This document shows positions 18,996 to 31,800 of a DNA stretch of 64,000 nt, piece after piece. This DNA comes from Pseudomonas oryzihabitans. Its GTDB lineage: Bacteria > Pseudomonadota > Gammaproteobacteria > Pseudomonadales > Pseudomonadaceae. The stretch's first letter is position 1. Every line of letters starts with the position of its first letter. The notes beneath the pieces were generated by a model. It saw only the letters and a program-made list of their open reading frames with translations. It was not told the origin of the DNA and searched no databases. The position numbers and the translations under genes are program-made. Location of the stretch: assembly GCF_024652905.1 (NCBI RefSeq), contig NZ_CP102428.1:3270001-3334000 (forward strand). The letters run 5' to 3'.

Positions 18996-21927
18996 TCTGT
19001 CCCAACTGGTCCTGATCAGCGCCGGCTACCTGCTGATCTTCTTCGGTGTCGCCTGGATGACCGAGAAGGGCTGGGTGCCGCGCCGGCTGGTGCGGCATCC
19101 GCTGATCTACACCCTGTCGCTGGGCGTCTATGCCAGCGCCTGGGCCTTCTACGGCACCGTGGGCCTGGCCTACGACTACGGCTACGGCTTTCTCGCCTAC
19201 TACCTGGGGCTGTGCGGCGCCTTTCTGCTGGCGCCGGTATTGCTCTATCCCATCCTGCGGCTGACCCGCGCCTACCAGCTGGCGTCCCTGGCCGACCTCT
19301 TCGCCTTCCGCTTCCGCAGCACCTGGGCCGGCGCCCTGACCAGCCTGGGCATGCTGATCGCCGTGCTGCCGCTCCTGGCACTGCAGATCCAGGCGGTGGC
19401 CACCAGCACCGGCATCCTGGTGCAGGCCCGCGCCCAGGACGCCCCGGCGCTGGGCTTCTGCCTGCTGATCACCCTGTTCGCCATGCTCTTCGGCGCACGC
19501 CAGATCAACTCCAAGGAGCGCCACGAAGGCCTGGTGGTGGCCATCGCCTTCGAATCCCTGGTCAAGCTACTGGCCCTGGGCATCGTCGGCGGCGTCACCC
19601 TCTATACCGTGTTCGGTGGGCCCAACGGCCTGGAGACCTGGCTGCAGCAGAACCAGAGCGCCCTCTCCACCCTGCACACCCCGCTGCAGGAAGGCCCCTG
19701 GCGGATCCTGCTGCTGGTGTTCTTCGCCGCGGCCATCGTCACCCCGCACATGTATCACATGGCCTTCACCGAGAACCTCAGTCCCCAGGCGCTGGTCAGC
19801 GCCAGCTGGGGGCTGCCACTGTTCCTGCTGCTGATCAGCCTGGCGGTGCCGCCGATTCTCTGGGGTGGCCTGGCGCTGGGTTCGCCGACGCCGCCGGAGT
19901 ACTTCACCCTCGGCGTGGGTCTGGCGCTGGACAATCCGCTGCTGGCGCTGGTGGCCTTCGTCGGCGGGCTGTCGGCGGCCAGCGGCCTGATCATCGTGGT
20001 GACCATGGCGCTGTCGGGCATGCTGCTCAACCACATCGTGCTGCCGCTCTACCAGCCGCCCACCGACGGCAACATCTATCGCTGGCTGCGCATGACCCGG
20101 CGCATGCTGATCGCCGCCATCATCCTTGGCAGCTACGGCTTCTATCGTCTGCTGCAGGGCCATGGCGACCTCTCCAGCCTGGGCATCGTCTCCTTTGTCG
20201 CCACCGTGCAGTTCCTGCCCGGCGCACTCTCGGTGCTCTACTGGCAGACGGCCAATCGCAAGGGCTTCATCGCCGGCCTGCTGTGCGGCCTGGGCCTGTG
20301 GTTCCTGAGCATGCTCATGCCGCTGGTGGCCGACATCAATCCGCTGCACATCGGCGTCTTCAGCTATCGCATCAGCGCCAGCAACTGGCACCTCGCCGCC
20401 GTGGCCTCGCTGACCGTCAACGTGCTGGTGTTCGCCCTGGTCTCGCTGTTCACCGAAGCCAGCGAAGAAGAGAAGAGCGCCGCCGAGGCCTGCGCGGTGG
20501 ACAACGTCCGCCGCCCGCAACGCCGCGAACTGGCGGCCGGCTCGCCCCAGGACTTCGCCGCCCAGCTGGCCAAGCCACTCGGTGCCAAGACCGCGCAGAA
20601 GGAAGTCGAGCGCGCCCTGGCCGATCTGCTGCTGCCCTACGACGAGCGCCGCCCCTATGCCCTGCGCCGCCTGCGCGATCGCATCGAGGCTAACCTGTCC
20701 GGCCTGATGGGCCCGCGGGTCGCCCAGGACATCGTCGAGACCTTTCTGCCGTTCAAGGCGGAAAGCGAGGCTTATGCCACCGAAGACATCCACTTCATCG
20801 AGAACCGCCTGGAAGACTACCAGTCGCGCCTGACCGGTCTCGCCGCCGAGCTGGACGCCCTGCGCCGCTATCACCGCCAGACCCTGCAGGAACTGCCCAT
20901 GGGCGTCTGCTCCCTGGCCCGGGACCGCGAAATCCTCATGTGGAACCGCGCCATGGAAGACCTCACCGGTATCGACGGCGCCCGGGTGGTGGGCTCGCGC
21001 CTGAGCGCCCTGCCCGATCCCTGGCAGAACCTGTTTGAACGCTTTCTCGCCGAGCCGGCGCAGCAGCACCTCTACAAGCAGCGACTGCCCCAGGAACACG
21101 AGCAGCGCTGGCTCAACCTGCACAAGGCGACCATCGACGAACCCCTGGCGGTGGGCAGCAACGGCACCGTGCTGGTGGTGGAAGACATCAGCGAGACCCA
21201 GTTGCTGGAAGACCGCCTGATCCACTCCGAGCGCCTGGCCTCCATCGGCCGCCTGGCCGCTGGCGTGGCCCACGAGATCGGCAACCCGGTCACCGGCATC
21301 GCCTGCCTGGCGCAGAATCTGCGCGAGGAACGCGAAGCGGACGAAGAGATCGACGAGATCAGCAGCCAGATCATCGAGCAGACCCGCCGTATCACCCGCA
21401 TCGTCCAGTCGCTGATGAGCTTCGCCCATGCCGGTGGCCGCCAGCAGGCCCATGAACCGGTGTGCGTGGCCGAGGCGGCCCAGGAAGCCATCGCCCTGCT
21501 CTCGCTCAACCGCCAGAGCGTGGACGTCGACTTCTTCAATCTCTGCGACCCCGAGCACTATGTGCAGGGCGATCCCCAGCGCCTGGTGCAGGTCATGATC
21601 AACCTGCTATCCAACGCCCGCGACGCCTCGCCGGCCGGCGCGCCGATCCGGGTGCGCAGCGAGGCCCATGGCCAGACGGTGACCCTGAGCGTCGAGGACG
21701 AGGGCAGCGGCATCCCCAAGGCCATCGTCAGTCGCCTGTTCGAACCCTTCTTCACCACCAAGGATCCGGGCAAGGGGACGGGGCTTGGCTTGGCGCTGGT
21801 CTATTCCATCGTAGAAGAGCATTATGGTCAGATAATGATCGATAGTCCTACCGACCCCGTGACCGGCCAGGGCACCCGCATTCGGGTACTGCTGCCGCGC
21901 TATCTCGGGTTGCCGGAGGCGCCGTGA
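18979..21927 (+). CDS. cbrA: sensor histidine kinase CbrA with transporter-like membrane domain
   Basis: Sensor of the CbrAB system controlling carbon/nitrogen balance and amino-acid use. The 982 residues begin with a sodium/solute-symporter-type (SLC5) domain of about 12-13 membrane helices (residues 5-500), followed by a cytoplasmic linker, a PAS domain (about 630-745), the HisKA domain with phospho-acceptor H765 in [11 protein letters not shown], and a HATPase with N-box NLLSNARDA and G-box [10 protein letters not shown] near 934. The symporter domain is reported to bind or transport histidine in P. putida. It overlaps cbrX and is followed after 115 bases by cbrB. Confidence 0.97.
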   Translation: MPTSFSLSQLVLISAGYLLIFFGVAWMTEKGWVPRRLVRHPLIYTLSLGVYASAWAFYGTVGLAYDYGYGFLAYYLGLCGAFLLAPVLLYPILRLTRAYQLASLADLFAFRFRSTWAGALTSLGMLIAVLPLLALQIQAVATSTGILVQARAQDAPALGFCLLITLFAMLFGARQINSKERHEGLVVAIAFESLVKLLALGIVGGVTLYTVFGGPNGLETWLQQNQSALSTLHTPLQEGPWRILLLVFFAAAIVTPHMYHMAFTENLSPQALVSASWGLPLFLLLISLAVPPILWGGLALGSPTPPEYFTLGVGLALDNPLLALVAFVGGLSAASGLIIVVTMALSGMLLNHIVLPLYQPPTDGNIYRWLRMTRRMLIAAIILGSYGFYRLLQGHGDLSSLGIVSFVATVQFLPGALSVLYWQTANRKGFIAGLLCGLGLWFLSMLMPLVADINPLHIGVFSYRISASNWHLAAVASLTVNVLVFALVSLFTEASEEEKSAAEACAVDNVRRPQRRELAAGSPQDFAAQLAKPLGAKTAQKEVERALADLLLPYDERRPYALRRLRDRIEANLSGLMGPRVAQDIVETFLPFKAESEAYATEDIHFIENRLEDYQSRLTGLAAELDALRRYHRQTLQELPMGVCSLARDREILMWNRAMEDLTGIDGARVVGSRLSALPDPWQNLFERFLAEPAQQHLYKQRLPQEHEQRWLNLHKATIDEPLAVGSNGTVLVVEDISETQLLEDRLIHSERLASIGRLAAGVAHEIGNPVTGIACLAQNLREEREADEEIDEISSQIIEQTRRITRIVQSLMSFAHAGGRQQAHEPVCVAEAAQEAIALLSLNRQSVDVDFFNLCDPEHYVQGDPQRLVQVMINLLSNARDASPAGAPIRVRSEAHGQTVTLSVEDEGSGIPKAIVSRLFEPFFTTKDPGKGTGLGLALVYSIVEEHYGQIMIDSPTDPVTGQGTRIRVLLPRYLGLPEAP

Positions 21928-21975
21928 CGGACCCATCCGCCTGCTGGATGGATCTGCTAAAGCATTCGGAAGTCC

Positions 21976-22016
21976 AGACGACCGCGACAAGACACGCTGC
22001 CTGGCGTGGGTCGTCT
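21976..22016 (+). other. hairpin between cbrA and cbrB
   Basis: Two adjacent inverted repeats (21976-21983 with 22009-22016, and 21993-21997 with 22004-22008) fold into one long stem of 13 pairs with a 9-base bulge on the 5' side. It ends 26 bases before the cbrB start and lacks a U-run. It could limit read-through, protect cbrB mRNA or modulate ribosome access. Confidence 0.55.
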
Positions 22017-22042
22017 TGCCTTCCCGTAAGAGAGCGCACTTG

Positions 22043-23458
<1,416 letters not shown>

Positions 23459-23492
23459 TCCGCGCCGGGACGTGACAGCCGATGCGTCCCGC

Positions 23493-23580
23493 GGTAACAC
23501 CCTCTCCCTCCGCCTCCTCATCCTTTGCAATGTGTTACCGCCGTAACAGGCGGCGGGTTCAGAGGTAACGAAAATTTGCC
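23493..23580 (+). promoter_or_regulatory. CbrB enhancer (UAS) cluster for crcZ
   Basis: A perfect dyad TGTTAC-CGCC-GTAACA at 23533-23548 is flanked by further GGTAAC half-sites near 23493-23499 and 23573-23579. The dyad centre is about 130 bases before the predicted crcZ start, a normal distance for a sigma-54 enhancer. CbrB binds repeats of this kind upstream of crcZ in other pseudomonads. Confidence 0.75.
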
Positions 23581-23611
23581 TGTAGCCTCCAAGCAAACAG
23601 GCTACATTTTT
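23581..23611 (+). terminator. cbrB terminator, lying between the crcZ enhancer and promoter
   Basis: Perfect 8-bp inverted repeat (23581-23588 with 23599-23606) with a 10-base loop, followed by TTTTT. It ends cbrB transcription just before the crcZ sigma-54 promoter. Confidence 0.8.
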
Positions 23612-23645
23612 CGCAAACCACTGATTTCAATGCATTTTTCAAAAC

Positions 23646-23660
23646 TGGCACGGCATCTGC
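23646..23660 (+). promoter_or_regulatory. sigma-54 promoter of crcZ
   Basis: TGGCAC-N5-CTGC contains the invariant GG and GC doublets 10 bases apart (the -24/-12 elements). The start is predicted about 12 bases downstream of GC, near 23672. It is preceded by the CbrB enhancer cluster. Confidence 0.88.
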
Positions 23661-23671
23661 TTTATGTTCTC

Positions 23672-24050
23672 GTACAAGAACAATAACAACGTATCCCCTC
23701 CATAATAAAAACAAGACGTAGCGACTCCAGCACAACAAGAACAAGCAGGCGGAGGCGTAGCTAACTGATCATTTTGGAGAAGAGTCGTCTAGCGGGATGG
23801 TCCGCGCGATGTCAGGCCAGAGAACAACAAAACTGCCCCGAGGCAGCACCCGTACCAGGCAGAGCAGGAATGATCCTGACGGCATCAGCTTCCAAAGTAA
23901 TCCGTTTGCTCTTGGCTCTAGACTTCAGAGCCTTTCCGGCGGCCGGTATCCGCACGGGACAGACCACACAAGAAAAACAAGAGGTCTGGATAGACAATAA
24001 AAACAAAGCACGTACCACTTTGGGGGGGAGCTTCGGCTCCCCCAGTGCCT
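23672..24050 (+). ncRNA. crcZ: CrcZ small RNA, Hfq/Crc-sequestering regulator
   Basis: An RNA of about 380 nt that binds Hfq (with Crc) and relieves catabolite repression. At least six A-rich CA motifs of the AAYAAYAA type are visible, at about 23676-23690, 23704-23715, 23731-23745, 23822-23832, 23967-23980 and 23993-24008. Their number and spread, together with the location between cbrB and pcnB and the sigma-54 promoter, match CrcZ of P. aeruginosa (about 407 nt). A GC-rich hairpin closes the RNA. A 129-codon frame crosses the region but lacks protein-like composition. The ends are estimates. Confidence 0.9.
24024..24043 (+). terminator. crcZ terminator hairpin
   Basis: Perfect 8-bp stem (24024-24031 with 24036-24043) closed by a stable TTCG tetraloop. 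The U-tail is poor (AGTGCCTTT), so termination may rely on stem strength. Confidence 0.75.
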
Positions 24051-24156
24051 TTGACAGCCTCCCCTCCCTCGTTCAAGATCCCCTCCTTATCTATTGCGCA
24101 ACGGTTCCTGCTATGGGCCAGATTGCGTATAGCCGTCTCTCCGAACAGAAACTCGC

Positions 24157-25548
24157 ATGCTGAAGAAGCTGATCCAGACTCTGCGCTCGCCCCTGCGGCG
24201 TACTCCGCCCGCGCCTGCCTTGCCCATCGAACTGCCCCGCAGTCAGCATGCTCTGGAACGAGAGCGGATCAGTCGTTACGCCTTGAGCGTGGTCGACCGG
24301 CTGGAAAAGGCGGGTTATCAGGCCTACCTGGTGGGCGGTTGCGTCCGGGACCTGTTGCTGGGTTTCGAGCCCAAGGACTTCGATGTCGCCACCAGTGCCA
24401 CGCCCGAGCAGGTGCGGGCCGAATTCCGCAATGCGCGGGTCATCGGCCGGCGCTTCAAGCTGGTCCATGTGCATTTCGGCCGTGAGATCATCGAGGTGGC
24501 GACCTTCCGCGCCAATCACCCCACCGGGGATGCCGAAGACGAAGCCCAGGGCTCGCGCCATGAAAGCGGCCGGATCCTGCGCGACAACATCTATGGCAAC
24601 CAGGAACAGGATGCCCAGCGGCGCGACTTCACCATCAACGCGCTCTACTACGATGCCAGCGGCGAACGCATTCTCGACTACGCCAATGGCACCCAGGACA
24701 TCCGCCTGCGGCAGATCCGTCTGATCGGCGATCCGGAGCAGCGCTACCTGGAAGATCCGGTGCGGATGCTGCGCGCCGTGCGTTTCGCCGCCAAGCTGGA
24801 TTTCGAGATCGAGACCGCCACCGCCGAACCCATCAGCCGCCTGGCGCCGTTGCTGCGCGACATACCCGCGCCGCGGCTGTACGACGAGATCATCAAGCTG
24901 CTCCTGGGCGGCAAGGCGGAGCGCACCTTCGAGTTGCTCTGCCAGTACGGCCTGTTCGCCCCCTTGTTCCCGGCCAGTGGCGAGGCTCTGGAGCGCGACC
25001 CGGAGTACGCCGGCAGCCTGATCCGCCAGGCTCTGGCCAACACCGACACCCGTATCCGCGAAGGCAAGCCGGTCACCCCGGCCTTCCTGTTCGCCGCCCT
25101 GCTCTGGCCGGCCTTGCCCGAGCGCGTCCGCTATCACCAGGATCGCGGCCTGCCGCCCATTCCGGCCATGCAGGAAGCCGCCCACGACCTGACCCAGCAG
25201 CAGTGCCAGCGCACCGCCGTCCCCAAGCGTTTCACCATGCCCATGCGCGAGATCTGGGACATGCAGGAGCGCCTGCCGCGCCGTCAGGGCAAGCGCGCCG
25301 ATCAACTGCTGGAAAATCCGCGCTTCCGCGCCGGCTACGACTTCCTGCTGCTGCGCGAGAGCGCCGGCGAGGAAACCGGTGGCCTGGGCGAGTGGTGGAC
25401 GCGCTACCAGGAAGTCGGTGACAGCCAGCGACGCGAGATGATCAAGAACCTCAGCCGGGAAGACGGCGCGCCGGCCAAGCGGCGGCGCCGTGGCGGCAGC
25501 AATCGCAAGCGGCGCACCTCGGATGCGCCCACGTCCGGCGACGAATGA
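24157..25548 (+). CDS. pcnB: poly(A) polymerase I
   Basis: Adds 3' A-tails that promote RNA decay. The 463 residues contain the nucleotidyltransferase head LVGGCVRDLLLG and the catalytic acidic pair in DFDVAT (about residues 60-80), then RRDFTINAL and the RNA-binding EDPVRMLRAVRFAAKL segment. The C-terminus is strongly basic (AKRRRRGGSNRKRR), typical of PcnB and useful for RNA contact. It follows crcZ by about 110 bases and overlaps folK by 4 bases (ATGA). Confidence 0.95.
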   Translation: MLKKLIQTLRSPLRRTPPAPALPIELPRSQHALERERISRYALSVVDRLEKAGYQAYLVGGCVRDLLLGFEPKDFDVATSATPEQVRAEFRNARVIGRRFKLVHVHFGREIIEVATFRANHPTGDAEDEAQGSRHESGRILRDNIYGNQEQDAQRRDFTINALYYDASGERILDYANGTQDIRLRQIRLIGDPEQRYLEDPVRMLRAVRFAAKLDFEIETATAEPISRLAPLLRDIPAPRLYDEIIKLLLGGKAERTFELLCQYGLFAPLFPASGEALERDPEYAGSLIRQALANTDTRIREGKPVTPAFLFAALLWPALPERVRYHQDRGLPPIPAMQEAAHDLTQQQCQRTAVPKRFTMPMREIWDMQERLPRRQGKRADQLLENPRFRAGYDFLLLRESAGEETGGLGEWWTRYQEVGDSQRREMIKNLSREDGAPAKRRRRGGSNRKRRTSDAPTSGDE

Positions 25549-26048
25549 TGGAAAGGGTCTATCTCGGCCTGGGCAGCAACCTGGCTGAGCCGCGGCGGCA
25601 GCTGGACGCCGCCCTGGAGGCCCTGGCCCAGCTGCCTGACAGCCAGCCGGTGGCGGTCTCCGCCTTCTATGCCAGCGATCCCCTGGGGCCGCCCGACCAG
25701 CCCCGCTACGTCAATGCCGTCGCCGCGCTGGACACCGCCCTCGCCCCCCTGGCGCTGCTTGATGCCACCCAGGCCATCGAGCAGCAGCAGGGGCGCGTGC
25801 GCAAGGACGAGCGCTGGGGTCCGCGCACCCTGGACATCGATATCCTGCTGTTCGGTGAGCGGCTGATCGACGAGCCGCGCCTGCAGGTGCCGCACTACCA
25901 CCTGCAGGCGCGCGCCTTCGTGCTCTACCCCCTGGCCGACCTGGCCCCCGAGCTGCACCTGCCCGATGGCCGCCGGCTGCCGGACCTGCTGTCCGCCTGT
26001 CCTTTCGAGGGCCTGGAACGACTGGTACCGTCGTCACCTGCGCGGTAA
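25545..26048 (+). CDS. folK: 2-amino-4-hydroxy-6-hydroxymethyldihydropteridine pyrophosphokinase
   Basis: Transfers pyrophosphate from ATP to the pterin in folate synthesis. The 167 residues begin (M)MERVYLGLGSNL, contain AVAALDTALAPLALLDATQ, and have the HPPK signature RWGPRTLDIDILLFG with the metal-binding D-x-D. It overlaps pcnB by 4 bases, so the two are translated in tandem; this pcnB-folK-panB order is standard in Pseudomonas. Either of two adjacent ATGs could be the start. Confidence 0.95.
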   Translation: MMERVYLGLGSNLAEPRRQLDAALEALAQLPDSQPVAVSAFYASDPLGPPDQPRYVNAVAALDTALAPLALLDATQAIEQQQGRVRKDERWGPRTLDIDILLFGERLIDEPRLQVPHYHLQARAFVLYPLADLAPELHLPDGRRLPDLLSACPFEGLERLVPSSPAR

Positions 26049-26062
26049 CACAGCCGTAACAC
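26045..26062 (+). repeat. GTAACAC direct repeat between folK and panB
   Basis: GTAACAC occurs at 26045-26051 and 26056-26062, 11 bases apart (one helical turn). It resembles the half-sites of the crcZ enhancer. A regulator-binding role is speculative. Confidence 0.35.
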
Positions 26063-26177
26063 CGAACATTGACTTGTGCCGGATGCGCCGGGACTATAGC
26101 AGCCGTTTGCGCGCGGCCAACCCGCGCCCGCGGCGCCCAGACAATAACCATAGCGCCGTCCCACGAGGACCTCTTGC

Positions 26178-26978
26178 ATGCCTGATATCAGCCTCACGAC
26201 CCTTCAGGGGCTCAAGCAGCGTGGCGAAAAGATCGCCATGCTGACCGCCTACGATGCCACCTTCGCCCAGGCCGCCAGTCAGGCCGGCGTCGAGATGCTG
26301 CTCATCGGCGATTCCCTCGGCATGGTGCTGCAGGGTCACGACAGCACCCTGCCGGTGACGCTCGACGACATGGTCTACCACACCGCCTGCGTCAAACGCG
26401 GCCAGGCCGGTGCCTTCATCGTCGCCGACCTGTCGTTCATGACCTACGCCACCCTGGAGCAAACCCTGACCAGCGCCGGCCGCCTGATGCAGGCGGGCGC
26501 GCAGATGGTCAAGCTCGAGGGCGACGCCTGGTTGGCCGAACCGATTCGTCGGCTGGCCGCCAATGGCGTACCGGTCTGCGCCCACCTGGGCCTGACGCCG
26601 CAGTCGGTCAATGTCTTCGGCGGCTTCAAGGTGCAGGGCCGCGATCCAGTCCGGGCGCAGCAGCTGCGCGAGGCGGCGCGCGAGTTGGAGGAAGCCGGCG
26701 CGGCCATGCTGCTGCTGGAATGCGTACCCTCGGCGCTGGCCGAGGAAATCACCCGCGCCGCCCGGGTGCCGGTGATCGGCATCGGCGCCGGTGCCGCCAC
26801 CGATGGCCAGGTGCTGGTGCTGCACGACATGCTCGGCCTGGCCCTGCGCGGGCGCACGCCGAAATTCGTGCGCAATTTCATGGCCGGTCATGACAGCATC
26901 CAGGCTGCCCTGGCGGCCTACGTCGCCGCCGTCAAGGACGGCAGCTTTCCCGCTCCCGAACACGGATTTTCCGCATGA
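26178..26978 (+). CDS. panB: 3-methyl-2-oxobutanoate hydroxymethyltransferase
   Basis: First committed step of pantothenate synthesis, making ketopantoate from alpha-ketoisovalerate and methylenetetrahydrofolate. The 266 residues show the family start [19 protein letters not shown], the metal site [20 protein letters not shown], and VKLEGDAWL and [18 protein letters not shown]. The ATG overlaps no upstream gene; the 3' end overlaps panC by 4 bases. The folate cofactor links it to upstream folK. Confidence 0.96.
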   Translation: MPDISLTTLQGLKQRGEKIAMLTAYDATFAQAASQAGVEMLLIGDSLGMVLQGHDSTLPVTLDDMVYHTACVKRGQAGAFIVADLSFMTYATLEQTLTSAGRLMQAGAQMVKLEGDAWLAEPIRRLAANGVPVCAHLGLTPQSVNVFGGFKVQGRDPVRAQQLREAARELEEAGAAMLLLECVPSALAEEITRAARVPVIGIGAGAATDGQVLVLHDMLGLALRGRTPKFVRNFMAGHDSIQAALAAYVAAVKDGSFPAPEHGFSA

Positions 26979-27832
26979 AGACGGTCCATAGCGTCCGCGA
27001 ACTACGCGCCGCCGTTGCCGCCGCGCGCCGCCAGGGCCTGCGCATCGGCCTGGTGCCCACCATGGGCAATCTGCACGCCGGTCATATCGCCCTGGTGGAG
27101 ACCGCGCGCCGCCACGCCGACTTCGTGGCGACGAGCATCTTCGTCAATCCGCTGCAATTCGGCCCCAGCGAGGATCTGGCGACCTATCCGCGCACCCTGG
27201 CGGAAGACAGCCGCCAGCTGAACGAGGCCCACTGCGACCTGCTGTTCGCACCAGCGGTGGCCGAGATGTATCCCAAGGGCATGGACGGCCTGACCCGGGT
27301 GAACGTCCCCGAGGTGTCCGAAGGTCTCTGCGGTGCCCGTCGGCCCGGCCATTTCGAAGGCGTGGCCACGGTGGTCACCAAGCTGTTCCAGATGGCGCAA
27401 CCGGACGTGGCGGTGTTTGGCGAAAAGGACTATCAGCAGTTGGCGGTGATCCGCAAGCTGGTCCAGGACCTGGACATGCCCATCGAGATCGTCGCCCAAC
27501 CCACGGTGCGGGCCACCGACGGCCTGGCGCTGTCCTCGCGCAATGGCTATCTCGATGACGGCCAGCGCGCCAGCGCGCCCTGCCTGTACAGCCTGCTCAG
27601 GCGGCTCGCCGATCAGCTAGCCGCCGGCGCAGCGGTCGAGCCGACCCTGGCGTCCGGTGTCGCCGAATTGCAAGCCCAGGGGCTTAGAGTCGACTACCTG
27701 GAACTACGCGAGCAGCTGAGCCTGCAACCGGCCGGGCCGGCCACCACCGCGCTGGTGCTGCTGGTGGCGGCCTATCTGGGCCAGACCCGCCTGATCGATA
27801 ACCTGAGCTTTCGCCGCAGGCCCGGAGTGTGA
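26975..27832 (+). CDS. panC: pantothenate synthetase
   Basis: ATP-dependent condensation of pantoate with beta-alanine. The 285 residues have the nucleotidylyltransferase motif [14 protein letters not shown] (HxGH) near residue 30 and the FGEKDYQQL and SSRNGYL signatures. It is coupled to panB through an ATGA overlap. In P. aeruginosa panD follows directly; here a terminator and then pgi come next, so the beta-alanine-forming decarboxylase is not encoded in this operon. Confidence 0.96.
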   Translation: MKTVHSVRELRAAVAAARRQGLRIGLVPTMGNLHAGHIALVETARRHADFVATSIFVNPLQFGPSEDLATYPRTLAEDSRQLNEAHCDLLFAPAVAEMYPKGMDGLTRVNVPEVSEGLCGARRPGHFEGVATVVTKLFQMAQPDVAVFGEKDYQQLAVIRKLVQDLDMPIEIVAQPTVRATDGLALSSRNGYLDDGQRASAPCLYSLLRRLADQLAAGAAVEPTLASGVAELQAQGLRVDYLELREQLSLQPAGPATTALVLLVAAYLGQTRLIDNLSFRRRPGV

Positions 27833-27875
27833 TGCAACCGAAGGTTAGCTCACCCAAACCCGCCTGAATCCTGGA

Positions 27876-27899
27876 AGCCCGGAACATACCGGGCTTTTT
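27876..27899 (+). terminator. panBC terminator
   Basis: A 7-bp stem (27876-27882 with 27889-27895) followed by TTTTT. A second, 10-bp perfect hairpin without U-tail lies at 27910-27935 in the pgi leader. Confidence 0.85.
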
Positions 27900-28013
27900 C
27901 ATGCTCGAAGCGCGACGCCACGTCAGGCGTCGCGCGGTCGCCGACTTTCCCTTGCAAGCCAGCGGCTTGTGGGGCACAACAGCAAACAAGAGCCACCAAG
28001 GAAAAGCCTAGCC

Positions 28014-29678
28014 ATGGAGTACTATCAACACCCCCTCGACGTGACCCAGCTCGCCTCCTGGAAAGCCCTGCAGGAACACCGCAAGGCCATGCAGAATTTC
28101 CGCATGCGCGACGCCTTCGCCGCCGATCCGCAGCGCTTCTCGCAGTTCTCCCTGAGCAGCAGTGGTCTGTTCCTCGACTACTCCAAGAACCTCATCACCG
28201 AGCAGACCCGTGAGCTGCTGGTGAACCTGGCTCGCGAAGCGGGTCTGGAAGGCGCCATCCGCACCCTGTTCGACGGTGCCTACGTCAACTCGTCCGAGCA
28301 CCGTCCCGCCCTGCATACCGCGCTGCGCCGCCCGGTGGGCGACAGTGTGCAGATCGATGGCCAGGACATCATGCCCGAGGTACACCGGGTCCTGAACCAG
28401 ATGACCGCGCTGGTCACCCGCATCCACAACGGCCTCTGGCGCGGCTACACCGAGAAGCCGATCACCGATGTGGTCAACATCGGCATCGGTGGTTCCTTCC
28501 TCGGTCCGCAGCTGGTGTCCGAGGCGCTGGTGCCCTTCACCCAGCGCGGCGTGCGTTGCCACTACCTGGCCAACATCGACGGCAGCGAATTCCGCGAGGT
28601 GACCTCCAAGCTCGCCGCCGACACCACCCTGTTCATCGTCTCCTCCAAGTCCTTCGGCACCCTGGAGACCCTGAAGAACGCCCAGGCCGCCCGCGCCTGG
28701 TGCCTGGCCCAGGGCTGCCCGGAGCCGGAGCTGCACAAGCACTTCATTGCCGTCTCCAGCAACGTCAAGATGGCGGTGGAATTCGGCATCGCCGAAGAGA
28801 ACATCTTCCCCATGTGGGATTGGGTCGGCGGACGCTACTCGCTGTGGTCGGCCATCGGCCTGCCCATCGCCCTGGCCATCGGCATGTCCAACTTCAAGGA
28901 CCTGCTGGCCGGTGCCTATGCCATGGACCAGCATTTCACCAGCGCCCCCTTCGAAGAGAACATGCCGGTGCTGCTGGGCCTGCTCGGGGTCTGGTACGGC
29001 AACTTCTGGGGCGCGACCAGTCACGCCATCCTGCCCTACGACCACCACCTGCGTAACTTCGTGAAGCACCTGCAGCAGCTGGACATGGAGTCCAACGGCA
29101 AGAGCGTGCGTCAGGACGGCTCGCCGGTGAGCATGGAAACCGGTCCGGTGATCTGGGGCGGCGTCGGCTGCAACGGTCAGCATGCCTACCACCAGCTCCT
29201 GCACCAGGGCACCCAGCTGATCCCCGGTGACTTCATCGTGCCGGTGGTGAGCCACAATCCGGTGGCCGATCACCAGCAATGGCTCTATGCCAACTGCCTG
29301 TCGCAGAGTCAGGCGCTGATGCTGGGCAAGACCCGCGAGGAAGCCGAGGCCGAGCTGCGCGAGAAGGGCCTGGGTGAGGCCGAGATCGCCAAGCTGGCGC
29401 CGCACAAGGTGATCCCGGGCAACCGTCCGAGCAACACCCTGGTGCTGGAACGCATCTCGCCCCGACGCCTGGGTGCGCTGGTGGCCCTGTACGAGCACAA
29501 GGTGTTCGTGCAGAGCGTCATCTGGGGCATCAACTGCTTCGACCAGTGGGGCGTCGAACTGGGCAAGGAGCTGGGCAAGGATGTCTATCAGCACATTATC
29601 GGCCGCAGCGAAGGCAAGGCCGACGATGGTTCGACTCAGGGTCTGATCGATTACTTCCGCGGTCGTCACCGCGGCTGA
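28014..29678 (+). CDS. pgi: glucose-6-phosphate isomerase
   Basis: Interconverts glucose-6-phosphate and fructose-6-phosphate, needed in Pseudomonas mostly for gluconeogenic and cyclic Entner-Doudoroff flux. The 554 residues are the usual length, with the PGI signatures [15 protein letters not shown] and [17 protein letters not shown] and the catalytic E/H/K residues in their conserved blocks. The ATG at 28014 gives [13 protein letters not shown]; a frame 15 codons longer is open but unlikely. The leader before it holds an A-rich CAACAGCAAACAAGAG stretch and a GC-rich hairpin. Its own terminator follows. Confidence 0.96.
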   Translation: MEYYQHPLDVTQLASWKALQEHRKAMQNFRMRDAFAADPQRFSQFSLSSSGLFLDYSKNLITEQTRELLVNLAREAGLEGAIRTLFDGAYVNSSEHRPALHTALRRPVGDSVQIDGQDIMPEVHRVLNQMTALVTRIHNGLWRGYTEKPITDVVNIGIGGSFLGPQLVSEALVPFTQRGVRCHYLANIDGSEFREVTSKLAADTTLFIVSSKSFGTLETLKNAQAARAWCLAQGCPEPELHKHFIAVSSNVKMAVEFGIAEENIFPMWDWVGGRYSLWSAIGLPIALAIGMSNFKDLLAGAYAMDQHFTSAPFEENMPVLLGLLGVWYGNFWGATSHAILPYDHHLRNFVKHLQQLDMESNGKSVRQDGSPVSMETGPVIWGGVGCNGQHAYHQLLHQGTQLIPGDFIVPVVSHNPVADHQQWLYANCLSQSQALMLGKTREEAEAELREKGLGEAEIAKLAPHKVIPGNRPSNTLVLERISPRRLGALVALYEHKVFVQSVIWGINCFDQWGVELGKELGKDVYQHIIGRSEGKADDGSTQGLIDYFRGRHRG

Positions 29679-29701
29679 TCGATCTCGGTCCGTTCCGAAA
29701 G

Positions 29702-29723
29702 GCGCCGCTCTGCGGCGCTTTTT
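29702..29723 (+). terminator. pgi terminator
   Basis: A 7-bp GC-rich stem (29702-29708 with 29712-29718) and a run of T, 24 bases after the pgi stop codon. Confidence 0.85.
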
Positions 29724-29779
29724 CGTTTTATCGCCTCGCTGAACCCCGACAGGCCATCCGCGGCCTAAACTAGGAGCAC

Positions 29780-29787
29780 AACAACAC
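29780..29787 (+). promoter_or_regulatory. Crc/Hfq-type CA motif in the acs translation-initiation region
   Basis: AACAACAC (7 of 8 matches to AAYAAYAA) lies directly before the GAAGGAG ribosome site (29791-29797) of acs. Hfq with Crc bound here would block initiation during growth on preferred substrates; CrcZ, encoded 6 kb upstream, would relieve it. The role is inferred from known Crc targets. Confidence 0.6.
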
Positions 29788-29803
29788 CAAGAAGGAGCCG
29801 GCC

Positions 29804-31747
<1,944 letters not shown>

Positions 31748-31760
31748 CTGTAGCCCAAAG

Positions 31761-31788
31761 AAAAGCCCCGCCTAGGCGGGGCTTTTTT
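31761..31788. terminator. bidirectional terminator between acs and the DUF2383 gene
   Basis: A 12-bp perfect stem (31761-31772 with 31775-31786), with A4 on the left and T6 on the right, between convergent genes. Confidence 0.9.
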
Positions 31789-31800
31789 CTGCAGGCAACC

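Noticed and set aside
23774-24163. 129-codon frame inside the cbrB-pcnB gap
   Set aside because: It falls in the CrcZ RNA, has no ribosome site and reads through CA motifs and the terminator; the RNA explanation is stronger.
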